Source: Streptomyces sp. SA15 (GTDB lineage: Bacteria > Actinomycetota > Actinomycetes > Streptomycetales > Streptomycetaceae). From it: a stretch of DNA of 64,000 bases. Each line of letters starts with the position of its first letter. Position 1 is the stretch's first letter. Position numbers and translations under genes: made by a program. Positions 49,747 to 58,695 of the stretch are shown in pieces. Location: the NCBI RefSeq assembly GCF_002291145.1, contig NZ_NTGE01000142.1, forward strand, positions 1-64,000, given 5' to 3'. The notes below the pieces were generated by a model. The model had not been told where the DNA came from. It saw only the letters and a program-made list of their open reading frames with translations, and did not search any database.

Positions 49747-50925
49747 TCAGCCGTCAAGTGACTCGATCGTCGCGTTGGACGGCCCCCGCCGCGCCTGAAG
49801 ATCACGTGCCACATCCTCCGCCGCGCCCAGGACCCGTACCGCGTTCTGCCAGGTCAGCTTGGCCAGGTCTGGCTTGGACCAGCCGCGGTCGAGGAGTTCC
49901 GCGATCAGGTTCGGGTAGCCGGAGACGTCGTTCAGGCCGTCCGGGGTGAAGGCGGTGCCGTCGTAGTCGCCGCCGATGCCGAGGTGGTCGATGCCGGCCA
50001 CCTCGCGCATGTGGTCCAGGTGGTCGGCCACCGTCGAGACCGTCGCGACCGGACGCGGGTGCCGTTCCTCGAAGGCGCGGTGCACCTTCATCGCCTCGGG
50101 GGTGGTGGCGAGGTGGTGGAAGCCGTGCGCGCGCATGTTGTCGTCCGCCGCGGCCGTCCAGTCGACCGCCGCCTGGAGCACGAACTTCGGGACGAAGGTG
50201 ACCATCGCCACGCCGCCGTTCGCGGGGAGGCGTTCCAGGACGTCGTCCGGGACGTTGCGCGGGTGGTCGCAGACGGCCCGCGAGGAGGAGTGGGAGAAGA
50301 TCACCGGGGCGAAGGTGGCGTCCAGCGCGTCCCGCATCGTCGTCGCCGCCACGTGCGAGAGATCGACCAGCATGCCCTCCCGGTTCATCTCCCGCACGAC
50401 CTCACGGCCGAAGGCCGACAGGCCGCCGACACACGGCTTGTCGGTCGCGGAGTCGGCCCAGGCCACGTTGTCGTTGTGGGTGAGGGTCATGTAGCGGACG
50501 CCGAGGGCGTACAGCGCCCGTAGTGTGGCGAGGGAGTTGGCGATGGAGTGGCCGCCCTCCGCGCCCATCAAGGAGGCGATACGGCCCTCCGCGCGCGCCG
50601 CCTCCATGTCGGCCGCCGTCAGCGCGGGGCGCAGGTCCCGCGGGTGGCGTGCCAGCAACTGCCGTACGCAGTCGATCTGTTCCAGCGTGGCCGGCACCGC
50701 GTCCGGCAGATCCGCGCGCACGTACACCGACCAGTACTGCGCGCCGACGCCGCCCGCGCGCAACCTCCTCAGGTCGGTGTGCAGATGGGCGCTCTGATCG
50801 GTGGCGATGTCCCGGGCGTCGAGGTCGTAGCGGACCTGTTCGCGCAGCGCCCAGGGGAGGTCGTTGTGGCCGTCGACGACCGGGAACTCGGCGAGGAGTT
50901 CCCGGGCCGCCTCCACGGAGGTCAT
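49747..50925 (-). CDS. membrane dipeptidase (M19), catalytically intact
   Basis: A 392-residue zinc dipeptidase hydrolysing dipeptides (renal dipeptidase family). All ligands are visible: VVDGHNDLPWAL (about residues 16-27), LMGAEGGHSIANSL with the bridging Glu, VDLSHVAATT, IFSHSSSRAVCDHPRN and GIGGDYDGTAF. ATG at 50925 has GGGAAG 8 nt upstream; a GTG at 50934 would be too close to it. It ends close to the toxin-antitoxin operator and starts 6 bp after purE, probably as part of a purK-purE-dipeptidase transcript. Confidence 0.92.
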   Translation of the reverse strand: MTSVEAARELLAEFPVVDGHNDLPWALREQVRYDLDARDIATDQSAHLHTDLRRLRAGGVGAQYWSVYVRADLPDAVPATLEQIDCVRQLLARHPRDLRPALTAADMEAARAEGRIASLMGAEGGHSIANSLATLRALYALGVRYMTLTHNDNVAWADSATDKPCVGGLSAFGREVVREMNREGMLVDLSHVAATTMRDALDATFAPVIFSHSSSRAVCDHPRNVPDDVLERLPANGGVAMVTFVPKFVLQAAVDWTAAADDNMRAHGFHHLATTPEAMKVHRAFEERHPRPVATVSTVADHLDHMREVAGIDHLGIGGDYDGTAFTPDGLNDVSGYPNLIAELLDRGWSKPDLAKLTWQNAVRVLGAAEDVARDLQARRGPSNATIESLDG

Positions 50926-50930
50926 GGCCG

Positions 50931-51455
50931 TCACTTCCCGAAGCCGAAGCCGTTGCCCGACCCCTCGGCCTTGGCGCGCAGGCGCTTGCCCTTCTCGGTG
51001 GCCTGGTCGTTCAGCTCCTGCTGGAACTCCCGCATCCGGGCGAGGAGTTCGTCGTCGCCCGCCGCCAGGATCCGGGCCGCGAGCAGGCCCGCGTTGCGCG
51101 CGCCGGCGACGGAGACGGTGGCCACGGGGACGCCGGCCGGCATCTGCACGATGGACAGCAGCGAGTCCATGCCGTCGAGGTGCTTCAGCGGCACGGGCAC
51201 GCCGATCACCGGCAGCGGGGTCACGGACGCGAGCATGCCGGGCAGGTGGGCGGCGCCGCCCGCACCCGCGATGATCACCCTCAGGCCGCGCTCGTCGGCC
51301 TGCTCGCCGTACGTGATCATCTCGCGCGGCATGCGGTGCGCGGAGACGACGTCGACCTCGTAGTCGATGTCGAACTCGTCGAGGGCCTTGGCGGCGGCCT
51401 CCATGACGGGCCAGTCGGAGTCCGAACCCATGACGATGCCAACAACAGGGCTCAT
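50931..51455 (-). CDS. purE: N5-carboxyaminoimidazole ribonucleotide mutase
   Basis: A 174-residue PurE class I enzyme that moves the carboxylate of N5-CAIR to give CAIR in purine synthesis. VGIVMGSDSDWPVMEAAAK (residues 5-23) is the phosphate-binding start, VSAHRMPREM holds the catalytic His, and AGAGGAAHLPGMLAS and GLLAARILA follow. The ATG overlaps the purK stop by 4 nt. Confidence 0.96.
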   Translation of the reverse strand: MSPVVGIVMGSDSDWPVMEAAAKALDEFDIDYEVDVVSAHRMPREMITYGEQADERGLRVIIAGAGGAAHLPGMLASVTPLPVIGVPVPLKHLDGMDSLLSIVQMPAGVPVATVSVAGARNAGLLAARILAAGDDELLARMREFQQELNDQATEKGKRLRAKAEGSGNGFGFGK

Positions 51456-52612
51456 TCGGTGATCGTGCCTCTCAGGTAGCCGGCTGCGTGACGGGCGCGC
51501 TCCAGCACGTCGTCCAGGTCGTCGCCGTAGGTGTTGACGTGACCCACCTTGCGGCCGGGCTTCACGTCCTTGCCGTACATGTGGATCTTCAGCTGGGGGT
51601 CGCGGGCCATGCAATGCAGGTACGCCGAGTACATGTCCGGGAAGTCGCCGCCGAGGACGTTGACCATGACCGTCCACTTCGCGCGCGGGCGCGGGTCGCC
51701 GAGCGGGAGGTCGAGGACGGCCCGGACGTGGTTGGCGAACTGGGACGTGATCGCGCCGTCCTGGGTCCAGTGGCCGGAGTTGTGCGGGCGCATCGCGAGC
51801 TCGTTGACGAGGATGCGGCCGTCGCGGGTCTGGAACAGCTCCACGGCGAGGTGGCCGACGACGTCCAGCTCCTTGGCGATGGTCAGGGCCATCTGCTCGG
51901 CCCTGAGCGCCAGGCCCTGGTCGAGGTCCGGGGCGGGCGCGATGACCGTGTCGCAGACGCCGCCCACCTGCTGGGACTCGACGACCGGGTAGGCGACGGC
52001 CTGGCCGTGCGGGGAGCGTACGACGTTGGCGGCCAGCTCCCGGGCGAAGTCGACCTTCTCCTCGGCGAGCACGGGCACGCCGGCGCGGAAGGGGTCCTCG
52101 GCTTCCGTCACGTTGCCGACGACCCACACGCCCTTGCCGTCGTAGCCGCCGCGGACGGTCTTCAGGACGACGGGGAAGCCGTCGCCCTCGGCGCCTTCGG
52201 GAAGGCCTTCCGCCGCGAAGGCGGCCACGTCGGCCGGGTCACTCACGATCCGGTGCCGCGGGCACGGCACCCCGATCGCGTCCAGCTTCGCGCGCATCAC
52301 GCCCTTGTCCTGGGCGTGCACCAGCGCGTCCGGGCCGGGGCGGACGGGTATGCCCTCCGCCTCCAGCGCCCGAAGGTGCTCGGTGGGTACGTGTTCGTGA
52401 TCGAAGGTGATCACGTCACAGCCCCGCGCGAACTCGCGCAGCGTGCCGAGATCGCGATAGTCGCCGATGACGACATCGCTCACCACCTGCGCCGCGGAAT
52501 CCTGAGGGGTGTCACTGAGGAGCTTGAACCTGATGCCGAGCGGGATGCCCGCCTCGTGTGTCATACGAGCGAGCTGCCCCCCGCCGACCATGCCGACTAC
52601 CGGGAACGTCAC
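51452..52612 (-). CDS. purK: N5-carboxyaminoimidazole ribonucleotide synthase
   Basis: A 386-residue ATP-grasp enzyme converting AIR, bicarbonate and ATP to N5-CAIR. VVGMVGGGQLARMTHEAGIP begins the protein; TFDHEHVPTEHL, VLKTVRGGYDGKGVWVV and ILVNELAMRPHNSGHWTQDG are ATP-grasp and active-site landmarks. GTG at 52612 is chosen because homology starts there; TACCCT directly upstream could be a -10, with the start on or near the GTG (leaderless). It forms an operon with purE. Confidence 0.95.
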   Translation of the reverse strand: MTFPVVGMVGGGQLARMTHEAGIPLGIRFKLLSDTPQDSAAQVVSDVVIGDYRDLGTLREFARGCDVITFDHEHVPTEHLRALEAEGIPVRPGPDALVHAQDKGVMRAKLDAIGVPCPRHRIVSDPADVAAFAAEGLPEGAEGDGFPVVLKTVRGGYDGKGVWVVGNVTEAEDPFRAGVPVLAEEKVDFARELAANVVRSPHGQAVAYPVVESQQVGGVCDTVIAPAPDLDQGLALRAEQMALTIAKELDVVGHLAVELFQTRDGRILVNELAMRPHNSGHWTQDGAITSQFANHVRAVLDLPLGDPRPRAKWTVMVNVLGGDFPDMYSAYLHCMARDPQLKIHMYGKDVKPGRKVGHVNTYGDDLDDVLERARHAAGYLRGTITE

Positions 52613-52765
52613 GCTCCTAGGGTATCGGCCGCGCCACGGTGGCCGATTTCCCCTGCTGCGGGCCCGTCTTTCCGGACCTTTGAGCCCGCCCACAGGCGAT
52701 CACGGAAAGGGGGTGGTTAGCATGGCTGGGTTGACGAAACCGACCGGACGGGGGCCTGGACAGGC

Positions 52766-53314
52766 ATGGAACATGGTTCCAAAGGGCTCCGTACGGGGCC
52801 CAGAGCACCCCGCAGCGCGGCGCGGCAGCGACTCGACCGGCTGGCGCGCGAGGTCGCCAAGTTCGGGGCGGTGGGCGGAGCGGGTGTCCTGGTCAATCTC
52901 CTCGTGTTCAACCTGGTACGGCATGTGACCGACCTCCAGGTGGTGCGGGCGAGTGTCATAGCCACGATCGTCGCGATCGTCTTCAACTACCTCGGCTTCC
53001 GCTACTTCACCTACCGTGACCGCGATAAGAGCGGCCGCACCAAGGAACTCACGCTGTTCCTGCTGTTCAGCGCGGTCGGCCTGGTGATCGAGAACGGCGT
53101 GCTCTACACGGCGACGTACAGCTTCGGCTGGGACAGCCCGCTGCAGAGCAACATCTTCAAGTTCGTCGGCATCGGCGTCGCGACGCTGTTCCGCTTCTGG
53201 TCCTACCGCACGTGGGTGTTCCGCGCGCTGCCGGCCAAGGAGGCGGTGGCGAGCGCGGAGTCGATCCTGGAGGCGCAGGCGAAGAAGCCGCGCCCGAAGC
53301 AGCGCGTGCCGTAG
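52766..53314 (+). CDS. GtrA family membrane protein
   Basis: A 182-residue protein with four predicted helices between residues 33 and 150 and the GtrA features KFGAVGGAGVLVNLLVFNLV, NYLGFRYFTY and KFVGIGVATLFRFWSYRTWVF. GtrA-like proteins are thought to move or hold lipid-linked sugars for glycosyltransferases. A Gln/Lys-rich tail follows. Divergent from purK and convergent with the sensor kinase. Confidence 0.87.
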   Translation: MEHGSKGLRTGPRAPRSAARQRLDRLAREVAKFGAVGGAGVLVNLLVFNLVRHVTDLQVVRASVIATIVAIVFNYLGFRYFTYRDRDKSGRTKELTLFLLFSAVGLVIENGVLYTATYSFGWDSPLQSNIFKFVGIGVATLFRFWSYRTWVFRALPAKEAVASAESILEAQAKKPRPKQRVP

Positions 53315-53321
53315 CGATCGG

Positions 53322-54596
53322 TCAGCGAACCGTCGGCTCCGAGCTGTCCACCGACGACTTCTTCACCGGCGTGCGCGACAGGAACAGTCCGAATACCGGC
53401 GGCTGGGCCTGGAGCATCTCCAGCCGTCCCCCGTCGGCCTCCGCGAGGTCACGGGCCACCGCCAGGCCGATGCCCGTGGAATTGCGGCCGCTGATCGCGC
53501 GCTCGAAGATCCGTGCCCCGAGGTCGGCGGGGACGCCGGGCCCCTCGTCCGTGACCTCGATGACGGCCTGGTTGCCGGTGACGCGGGTGCGCAGCGCGAC
53601 CGTGCCGCCGCCGTGCATGAGGGAGTTCTCGATCAGCGCGGCCAGCACCTGCGCGACCGCCCCCGGCGTGCCGACCGCCTGGAGGTGCCGTTTGCCGGAG
53701 CTCACGATGGCCCGGCCCACGTTGCGGTAGGCGGGGCGCCACTCGGCGAGCTGCTGCTGGATGACCTCGTCGAGGTCGAAGGTGACGGCGGAGCCGGTGC
53801 GGGGGTCGCGGGAGTTCGTCAGCAGCCGCTCGACCACGTCCGTGAGGCGCTCCACCTGTGTGAGCGCGACGTTCGCCTCCTCCTTCACCGTGTCCGGGTC
53901 GTCGGTGAGGGTGATCTCCTCCAGGCGCATGGACAAGGCGGTCAGCGGCGTACGCAGCTGGTGGGAGGCGTCGGCGGCGAGCCGGCGTTCCGCGGTGAGC
54001 ATGCGGGCGATGCGCTCGGCGGAGGAGTCGAGGACGTCGGCGACCCGGTCCAGCTCGGGGACGCCGTAGCGCTTGTGCCGGGGGCGCGGGTCGCCCGAGC
54101 CGAGGCGCTCGGCGGTCTCCGCGAGGTCGGTGAGCGGGGAGGCGAGCCGGTTGGCCTGGCGGATCGCGAGCAGCACCGCGGCGATCACCGCGAGCAGCGC
54201 CACCAGCCCGATGATCAGCAGCGTACGGCCGACCTCGCGGGTCACCGAGGAGCGCGGCTCCTCGATGACGACCGTCTCGCCCTCCTCGCCCTCGGCCTCG
54301 CCGCGAATGACGTCACCACTGGGTCTGGAGCCGACCTCGATGGCCGGCTCCCCCGGAATCCGGATCACGGCGAACCGCTCGTCCGTGACCTGCTCCTGGA
54401 GGACCTCCGCGTTGACGGTCCCCGCCCCCAGAAGCCGGCTGTCCACGATGCTGGCCAGCCGCGCGGCCTCCAGGTCCACGCGTTCCTGGGCGCTGTTGCT
54501 GATGGTGCGGGTCTCGACGATGACGAGGGAGACACCGAAGACAGCGATGACCACGAGCACGACAGCGAGGGTGGACTGGATGAGACGGCGACGCAC
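53322..54596 (-). CDS. two-component sensor histidine kinase
   Basis: A 424-residue membrane kinase: TM1 (about residues 9-28), an external sensor of about 95 residues, TM2 (about 124-146), a HAMP segment, then the dimerisation box RRLAADASHQLRTPLTAL with the phosphoaccepting His, and an ATPase domain with ENSLMHGGG (N box), VTDEGPGVPADL (G1) and STGIGLAVARDLAEADGG (G2). GTG at 54596 has GGAGG 5 nt upstream. Its partner is the response regulator upstream, separated by a 137-bp gap containing a repeat element. The signal is unknown. Confidence 0.93.
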   Translation of the reverse strand: MRRRLIQSTLAVVLVVIAVFGVSLVIVETRTISNSAQERVDLEAARLASIVDSRLLGAGTVNAEVLQEQVTDERFAVIRIPGEPAIEVGSRPSGDVIRGEAEGEEGETVVIEEPRSSVTREVGRTLLIIGLVALLAVIAAVLLAIRQANRLASPLTDLAETAERLGSGDPRPRHKRYGVPELDRVADVLDSSAERIARMLTAERRLAADASHQLRTPLTALSMRLEEITLTDDPDTVKEEANVALTQVERLTDVVERLLTNSRDPRTGSAVTFDLDEVIQQQLAEWRPAYRNVGRAIVSSGKRHLQAVGTPGAVAQVLAALIENSLMHGGGTVALRTRVTGNQAVIEVTDEGPGVPADLGARIFERAISGRNSTGIGLAVARDLAEADGGRLEMLQAQPPVFGLFLSRTPVKKSSVDSSEPTVR

Positions 54597-54647
54597 GGTG
54601 CCCTCCGGGCGGTGACTTTATGGCGGTGCTGAGGGCCAACGCCCTTC

Positions 54648-54725
54648 AGGGGCGCGGGGCCGTATCGATGTGCGGCTCCGCCGCGTGGGCGCGACCAGCA
54701 CCCACGGCCCGTACCCGCAAACGCG
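54648..54725. repeat. Streptomyces intergenic repeat between regulator and kinase
   Basis: A stretch reading GGGGCGCGGGGCCGTATCGA, then TGCGGCTCCGCCGCGTGGGC and ACCCGCAAACGCGAC. I recognise this as one of the most common Streptomyces intergenic repeats. It splits the two-component operon. Confidence 0.65.
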
Positions 54726-54733
54726 ACCCCCGC

Positions 54734-55411
54734 CTAGCTCTTCTCGAAGCGGAACCCCACCCCACGCACAGTGGCGATATACCTGGGATTAGCCGCATCG
54801 TCCCCCAGCTTCTTCCGCAGCCAGGAGATGTGCATGTCCAGCGTCTTGGTGGACGACCACCACGTCGTGTCCCAAACCTCCCGCATCAGCTGGTCCCGCG
54901 TCACCACCCGCCCGGCATCCCGCACGAGAACGCGCAGCAGATCGAACTCCTTGGCGGTGAGCTGAAGCTCCTCGTCGCCCATCCACGCCCGATGCGACTC
55001 GACGTCGATCCGCACGCCGTGCGTGGCCGGCGGCTGCGCCGGCTCCGCGGCGCCGCGCCGCAGCAGGGCCCGGACGCGGGCGAGCAGTTCGGCGAGCCGG
55101 AAGGGCTTGGTGACGTAGTCGTCGGCGCCCGCGTCCAGGCCGACGACGGTGTCCACCTCGTCGGCGCGCGCGGTCAGGATGAGGATCGGGATGGTGTGGC
55201 CTTCGGCGCGCAGCCGACGGGCCACCTCCAGGCCGTCCATGTCGGGCAGACCCAGGTCGAGCACGACCAGGTCGACGCCGCCCTGCATTCCGGCGTCGAG
55301 CGCGGTGGGTCCGTCCTCACGCACCTCGACCTCGTAGCCTTCCCGGCGCAGGGCGCGGGCCAGCGGCTCCGAGATGGACGCATCGTCCTCGGCGAGCAGT
55401 ACACGGGTCAT
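54734..55411 (-). CDS. OmpR-family response regulator
   Basis: A 225-residue regulator. The receiver domain (1-115) has the acidic pair D9/D10, phosphoacceptor D52 in VVLDLGLPDMDG and the conserved Lys in DDYVTKPFRLAEL. The winged-helix output domain (about 130-222) includes LTAKEFDLLRVLVRDAG and DMHISWLRKKLGDDAANPRY. It works with the kinase gene downstream. The ATG at 55411 has no clear ribosome site. Targets cannot be read from the sequence. Confidence 0.93.
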   Translation of the reverse strand: MTRVLLAEDDASISEPLARALRREGYEVEVREDGPTALDAGMQGGVDLVVLDLGLPDMDGLEVARRLRAEGHTIPILILTARADEVDTVVGLDAGADDYVTKPFRLAELLARVRALLRRGAAEPAQPPATHGVRIDVESHRAWMGDEELQLTAKEFDLLRVLVRDAGRVVTRDQLMREVWDTTWWSSTKTLDMHISWLRKKLGDDAANPRYIATVRGVGFRFEKS

Positions 55412-55737
55412 GAGGTGATGGTAGTCCGCCTATGACAAGAGCTGGAGTGTGATCCGGAAGCATGATTCTTACCTTTGGACATGCCGGACCGAGCGGGCTT
55501 TCTTACTCGGGCGTGAACCTATGTCTATGCGATGGAATCCCAAGAAGGACCTTTGAAAGCAGGGCGCGGTTCCTTCTCCACCTGCGATTCAGGCCCCAAG
55601 TACTTTCATTTCCGGTATTACTCTGCCGTATGGTGAAAGAACGCCTGTAACACCACAGGGACCTTTGATGGCGATCCGCCACTGAAGGTCTCTTTTGCGT
55701 GCGGGCCGGCCCCCCACCCGACCAGCAAGGATCGACC
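55412..55737. other. leader region of the dead peptide transporter
   Basis: 326 bp without a gene. It is AT-richer than the surroundings and contains two exact copies of GGACCTTTGA (55547-55556 and 55659-55668), plus a related CTTACCTTTGGAC near 55470. These may be regulator sites or RNA elements left from the intact transporter gene. Confidence 0.35.
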
Positions 55738-56087
55738 ATGGCGTCCAGCCTGACGAAGGACTCGGTCACCCCGGACACCCCCGGTTCCGAGACCTCCTTC
55801 TTCGGCCACCCCCGCGGACTGGCCACTCTCTTCATGACCGAGATGTGGGAGCGCTTCTCCTACTACGCATGAGGGCTCTCCTCCCGCTGTATCTGGTCGC
55901 TCCGGGCGGCCTGCACCTGAGCGTGGGCACGGCGACCGCGATCTACTCGGTGTACGTGTCGCTGGTGTACCTGCTCGCCATGCCGGGCGGCTGGTTCGGC
56001 GACCGGGTCTTGGGGCCGCGCAAGACCGTCGCCGTGGCCGGTGCGGTGATCATGCTGGGCCATCTCACGCTGGCCCTGGGCCGACGG
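55738..56087 (+). pseudogene. POT/PTR2 peptide transporter, frameshifted and truncated
   Basis: ATG at 55738 begins a normal transporter N-terminus (TPGSETSFFGHPRGLATLFM, TEMWERFSYY). At 55867 one base is missing: TACGCATGAGG stands where TACGGCATGAGG is expected, giving Ala and a TGA at 55870-55872. The next frame continues the family sequence MRALLPLYLVAPGGLHLS and PGGWFGDRVLGPRKTVAV to GHLTLALG, then stops resembling a transporter. About 80 percent of the usual 500 residues are gone. The first helix pair and its conserved YYGMRALL motif are still readable, so the loss is probably recent. Confidence 0.88.
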
Positions 56088-56119
56088 GGCCGCTGCAATC
56101 CACGTGGATTCCAGCGGCC
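56088..56119. terminator. hairpin at the end of the transporter remnant
   Basis: GGCCGCTGCAATCC (56088-56101) pairs with GGATTCCAGCGGCC (56106-56119) with one mismatch and an ACGT loop. T-rich DNA follows on plus, including a duplicated TTTTGGTGCGAC. It may serve both this locus and the converging operon from 56165. Confidence 0.7.
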
Positions 56120-56164
56120 TCTCTGTGGTTTTGGTGCGACGTGTTTTTGGTGCGACTCGGGGGG

Positions 56165-57556
56165 CTAGCGCATCCTCCGTCCCGGCATGAACGCGAACAC
56201 CGCCCCGCCCAGCAGGACCGCCGTCCCGGCCACCAGGCCCAGGGCCTTCAGGGTGCCGTCGTCCTCGGCGCCGGTCGCCGCCAGGCCGCCGGACGTCGAT
56301 GAGCCTCCCGATCCGCCCGATGTGCCCGAGCCGCCCGAGCCGCCCGAGCCGCCGGACGCTCCGCCCGCCTGTTCCGTCGTATCCAGGGTGAGGGACGCCT
56401 CCGACTTGGTCGGAGTGCAGGTCGTGGTCGTGCCGAGGGCCTTGACCGTCAGGACGCCCGGCGACAACGTCGACTTGCCGCTCGCGCCCGGCTTGTACGT
56501 ACCCGTCAGGTCCGGGATCTCGATCGGTTGCCCGGACTTGATGTCCTCGTCGTTCACCGGGCCCTCCACATGCACCGTGCCCTTGTCGGCGCCGCCCAGG
56601 ACGACCTCCATCGACGGCTTCACCGAGCCCTTGGGAATGTCGGCCGGGCTGTCCATCACCGACGCCCCGAACCGCACCGTGAGATCGAAACTCCCGCCGT
56701 TCTTCTTGGCGTCGATCTGCACCGGCGAGGTGGCGCTCTTGTCCCCGATGGGCGTCTTGCAGGCGTACGGCACCTGGACCTCCTTGCCGGTGAAGTCGGT
56801 CTGCCCACCCCCGCCTCCGGTACCGCCCGTGTCCGAGCCTCCGCTGCCCCCGCTTCCCCCGCTCTCACTCGCCGACGCGCTTGGCGTGCCGGGCGTACCC
56901 GTCGGATCAGGGGACTCGCTCGGCGAGGACGTGGACGTGGGTGTGGGTGTCGGTGTCGGTGTGGCCGTCCCGTCCCCCGCCGTCACGGTGATAGTCGCCC
57001 CTGGCTGCACGGCCCCCGTGGGCGCACACTTCGTGTCCGTCGACATGACGTTGATGTCGTACGCGTCCGGCGTCAGCGTCACCTGCCCCGGTGCCGTCAG
57101 CTTCAGCTCGCCCTTCATGTCGGACAGCACCATGTCGCCGCCCTTGGGGATCGCGGGGTTCTCCCGCGGCCCCTGCATCGCGACGGCCGCGGTCTGCGCA
57201 CCGGCCGCCTTCAACGTGCCGGACGGCTGGACCGAGTTCGCCGGCAGGTCGATCAGGTCGGGGTTCTTCGATGCGGCTCGGAGGAACTTCCAGACCACCT
57301 CCACCTCCTCGCCCACCTTCGCCGTGGCCGGTGCGGTGATCTCCACCTTGGTCGTGCCGTCGACGGGGCCGAGACCGGACGCCGGGGGCGGGACGCACCG
57401 GGTGGCGTACGACACCTCGGCTGCCTGGGCGGGCCCCGCGGCCACGCCGAGCAGGATGCCCGTCCCGCCGAGCATCAGGGCGACGCCGGCCGCGCCCGTT
57501 CTTCTCCCTGTGCCGATCCCTGTGCCGACCGGTATGACTCTCCTTCGCTTGCTCAC
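56165..57556 (-). CDS. secreted surface protein with LAxTG sortase signal
   Basis: A 463-residue protein. A long signal region ends near GPAQAAEV. Two related beta domains follow: one after CVPPPASGLGPVDG (about residues 55-195) and one after VPYACKTPIGDKSATSPV (about 265-400, ending VLTVKALGTTTTCTPTKSEA). They are joined by a PTPTPTPTSTSSPSESPDP linker. A Gly/Ser stretch leads to LAATG (residues 425-429), a helix and RRMR, a class E sortase-type sorting signal. GTG at 57556 overlaps the preceding stop by 4 nt. The second domain is a paralogue of the protein at 59622. Function unknown; likely wall-attached. Confidence 0.8.
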   Translation of the reverse strand: MSKRRRVIPVGTGIGTGRRTGAAGVALMLGGTGILLGVAAGPAQAAEVSYATRCVPPPASGLGPVDGTTKVEITAPATAKVGEEVEVVWKFLRAASKNPDLIDLPANSVQPSGTLKAAGAQTAAVAMQGPRENPAIPKGGDMVLSDMKGELKLTAPGQVTLTPDAYDINVMSTDTKCAPTGAVQPGATITVTAGDGTATPTPTPTPTSTSSPSESPDPTGTPGTPSASASESGGSGGSGGSDTGGTGGGGGQTDFTGKEVQVPYACKTPIGDKSATSPVQIDAKKNGGSFDLTVRFGASVMDSPADIPKGSVKPSMEVVLGGADKGTVHVEGPVNDEDIKSGQPIEIPDLTGTYKPGASGKSTLSPGVLTVKALGTTTTCTPTKSEASLTLDTTEQAGGASGGSGGSGGSGTSGGSGGSSTSGGLAATGAEDDGTLKALGLVAGTAVLLGGAVFAFMPGRRMR

Positions 57557-58695
57557 GTGGGACCCTTCCTGGTGGGAGTCGTAGGACTCGTCGGGCTGTC
57601 GTCGTGCGGTGCGGAGAGTCGACCGGCCGTGCCCGGATCGGCGTCCGGGGTGAACCACGGCAGGGTCGAAGCAGAGGGGGTCTCCGGCTCAGCGGCTACG
57701 CCGGGCGTCTGCAACCCCGTCAGGCGCAGGGCGAGTTCGGGCAGCCGCAGCCCGCGATGCCGGATCCCGCCGGCGCGCCGCGGCCGTACCCGGTCCACCA
57801 CCGCCATCCCGGCGCGGAACACCGCGGCAGGCACGACCAGGCAGACCAGGACCCAGAACAGGGTCACGCCCCAGGGCCGCCCCACGCCCCAGGGCTGCTC
57901 GGCGAGGACCTTCCCGCCGTACTTCAGCGAGACGGTGTAGTCGCCGTGCGCTCCGGCCGCCAGCTCGACCGGCAGTTCGATCTGGGCCTTGCGGCCCGGC
58001 TGGATCGTGCCGCGCCACTGCTGTTCCTGCCACTCCGGCGCGAACACCCCGTGGGAGGTGCCGACCTGGAACACCGGGCTCTTGACGGCGGAGCTGCCGA
58101 CGTTGCCGACGGTGAAGACAAGGGTGCGCGCGGGCGGCGCCCCGAACCAGGTCAGCAGCCCACTCGACCCGTCGAGCCGGGTGTCGGTGAGCACCGACAG
58201 ACGTCCGCCGGCCGGCTCCGCGGGCAGCGGTTCGACGGCGTGCCCGGCGACCTGGAAGATCGCGTCCGCCTCGGCCTTCGCCCCGGTCACCGTCGCCACG
58301 TGCACCACGCAGGGACACGGCACCGGCGGCTCGGCGACCGGCAGCTTCCGGCTGAAACGGCCCTCGGCGTCGGTGGTGACGGCCCGACCGTCCGCGTTGG
58401 CACAGGAGTTGGTGCCGCCGACCACACCCCGTGACGGCGCGGACTGCCCGCAGATCAGGATCATCAGCAACGCCCGCGCCCGCCAGCCGTCACCGGTGAC
58501 GGTGATCGAGCCCCCGGTCCCCGCCTGCGACTTGGACAGCTTCACACTCGGCCCGTCCGCCGCCACGGCAGTGCCGCCCAGGGGCACCAGGGGCACCAGG
58601 GGCACCAGGGGCACCAGAAACAGCGCGAGCACCATCGCCAGCGTTGCCGGAATCCGCATCCGTATCCGTATCCGCGTCCGCACCTTGCCGCTCAC
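57553..58695 (-). CDS. exported membrane-anchored protein with Ig-like domain
   Basis: A 380-residue protein with a signal peptide containing a VPLVPLVPLVPL run (four 9-bp repeats at DNA level near 58577-58616). An immunoglobulin-like domain follows with paired cysteines (GGSITVTGDGWRARALLMIL, ICGQSAP, CANADG, CPCVVHV, about residues 55-145), resembling the neocarzinostatin fold, then a second beta region, a helix (about 275-297) and a Pro-rich tail. Start overlaps the preceding stop by 4 nt, so the operon is tightly coupled. No function known to me. Confidence 0.7.
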   Translation of the reverse strand: MSGKVRTRIRIRMRIPATLAMVLALFLVPLVPLVPLVPLGGTAVAADGPSVKLSKSQAGTGGSITVTGDGWRARALLMILICGQSAPSRGVVGGTNSCANADGRAVTTDAEGRFSRKLPVAEPPVPCPCVVHVATVTGAKAEADAIFQVAGHAVEPLPAEPAGGRLSVLTDTRLDGSSGLLTWFGAPPARTLVFTVGNVGSSAVKSPVFQVGTSHGVFAPEWQEQQWRGTIQPGRKAQIELPVELAAGAHGDYTVSLKYGGKVLAEQPWGVGRPWGVTLFWVLVCLVVPAAVFRAGMAVVDRVRPRRAGGIRHRGLRLPELALRLTGLQTPGVAAEPETPSASTLPWFTPDADPGTAGRLSAPHDDSPTSPTTPTRKGPT

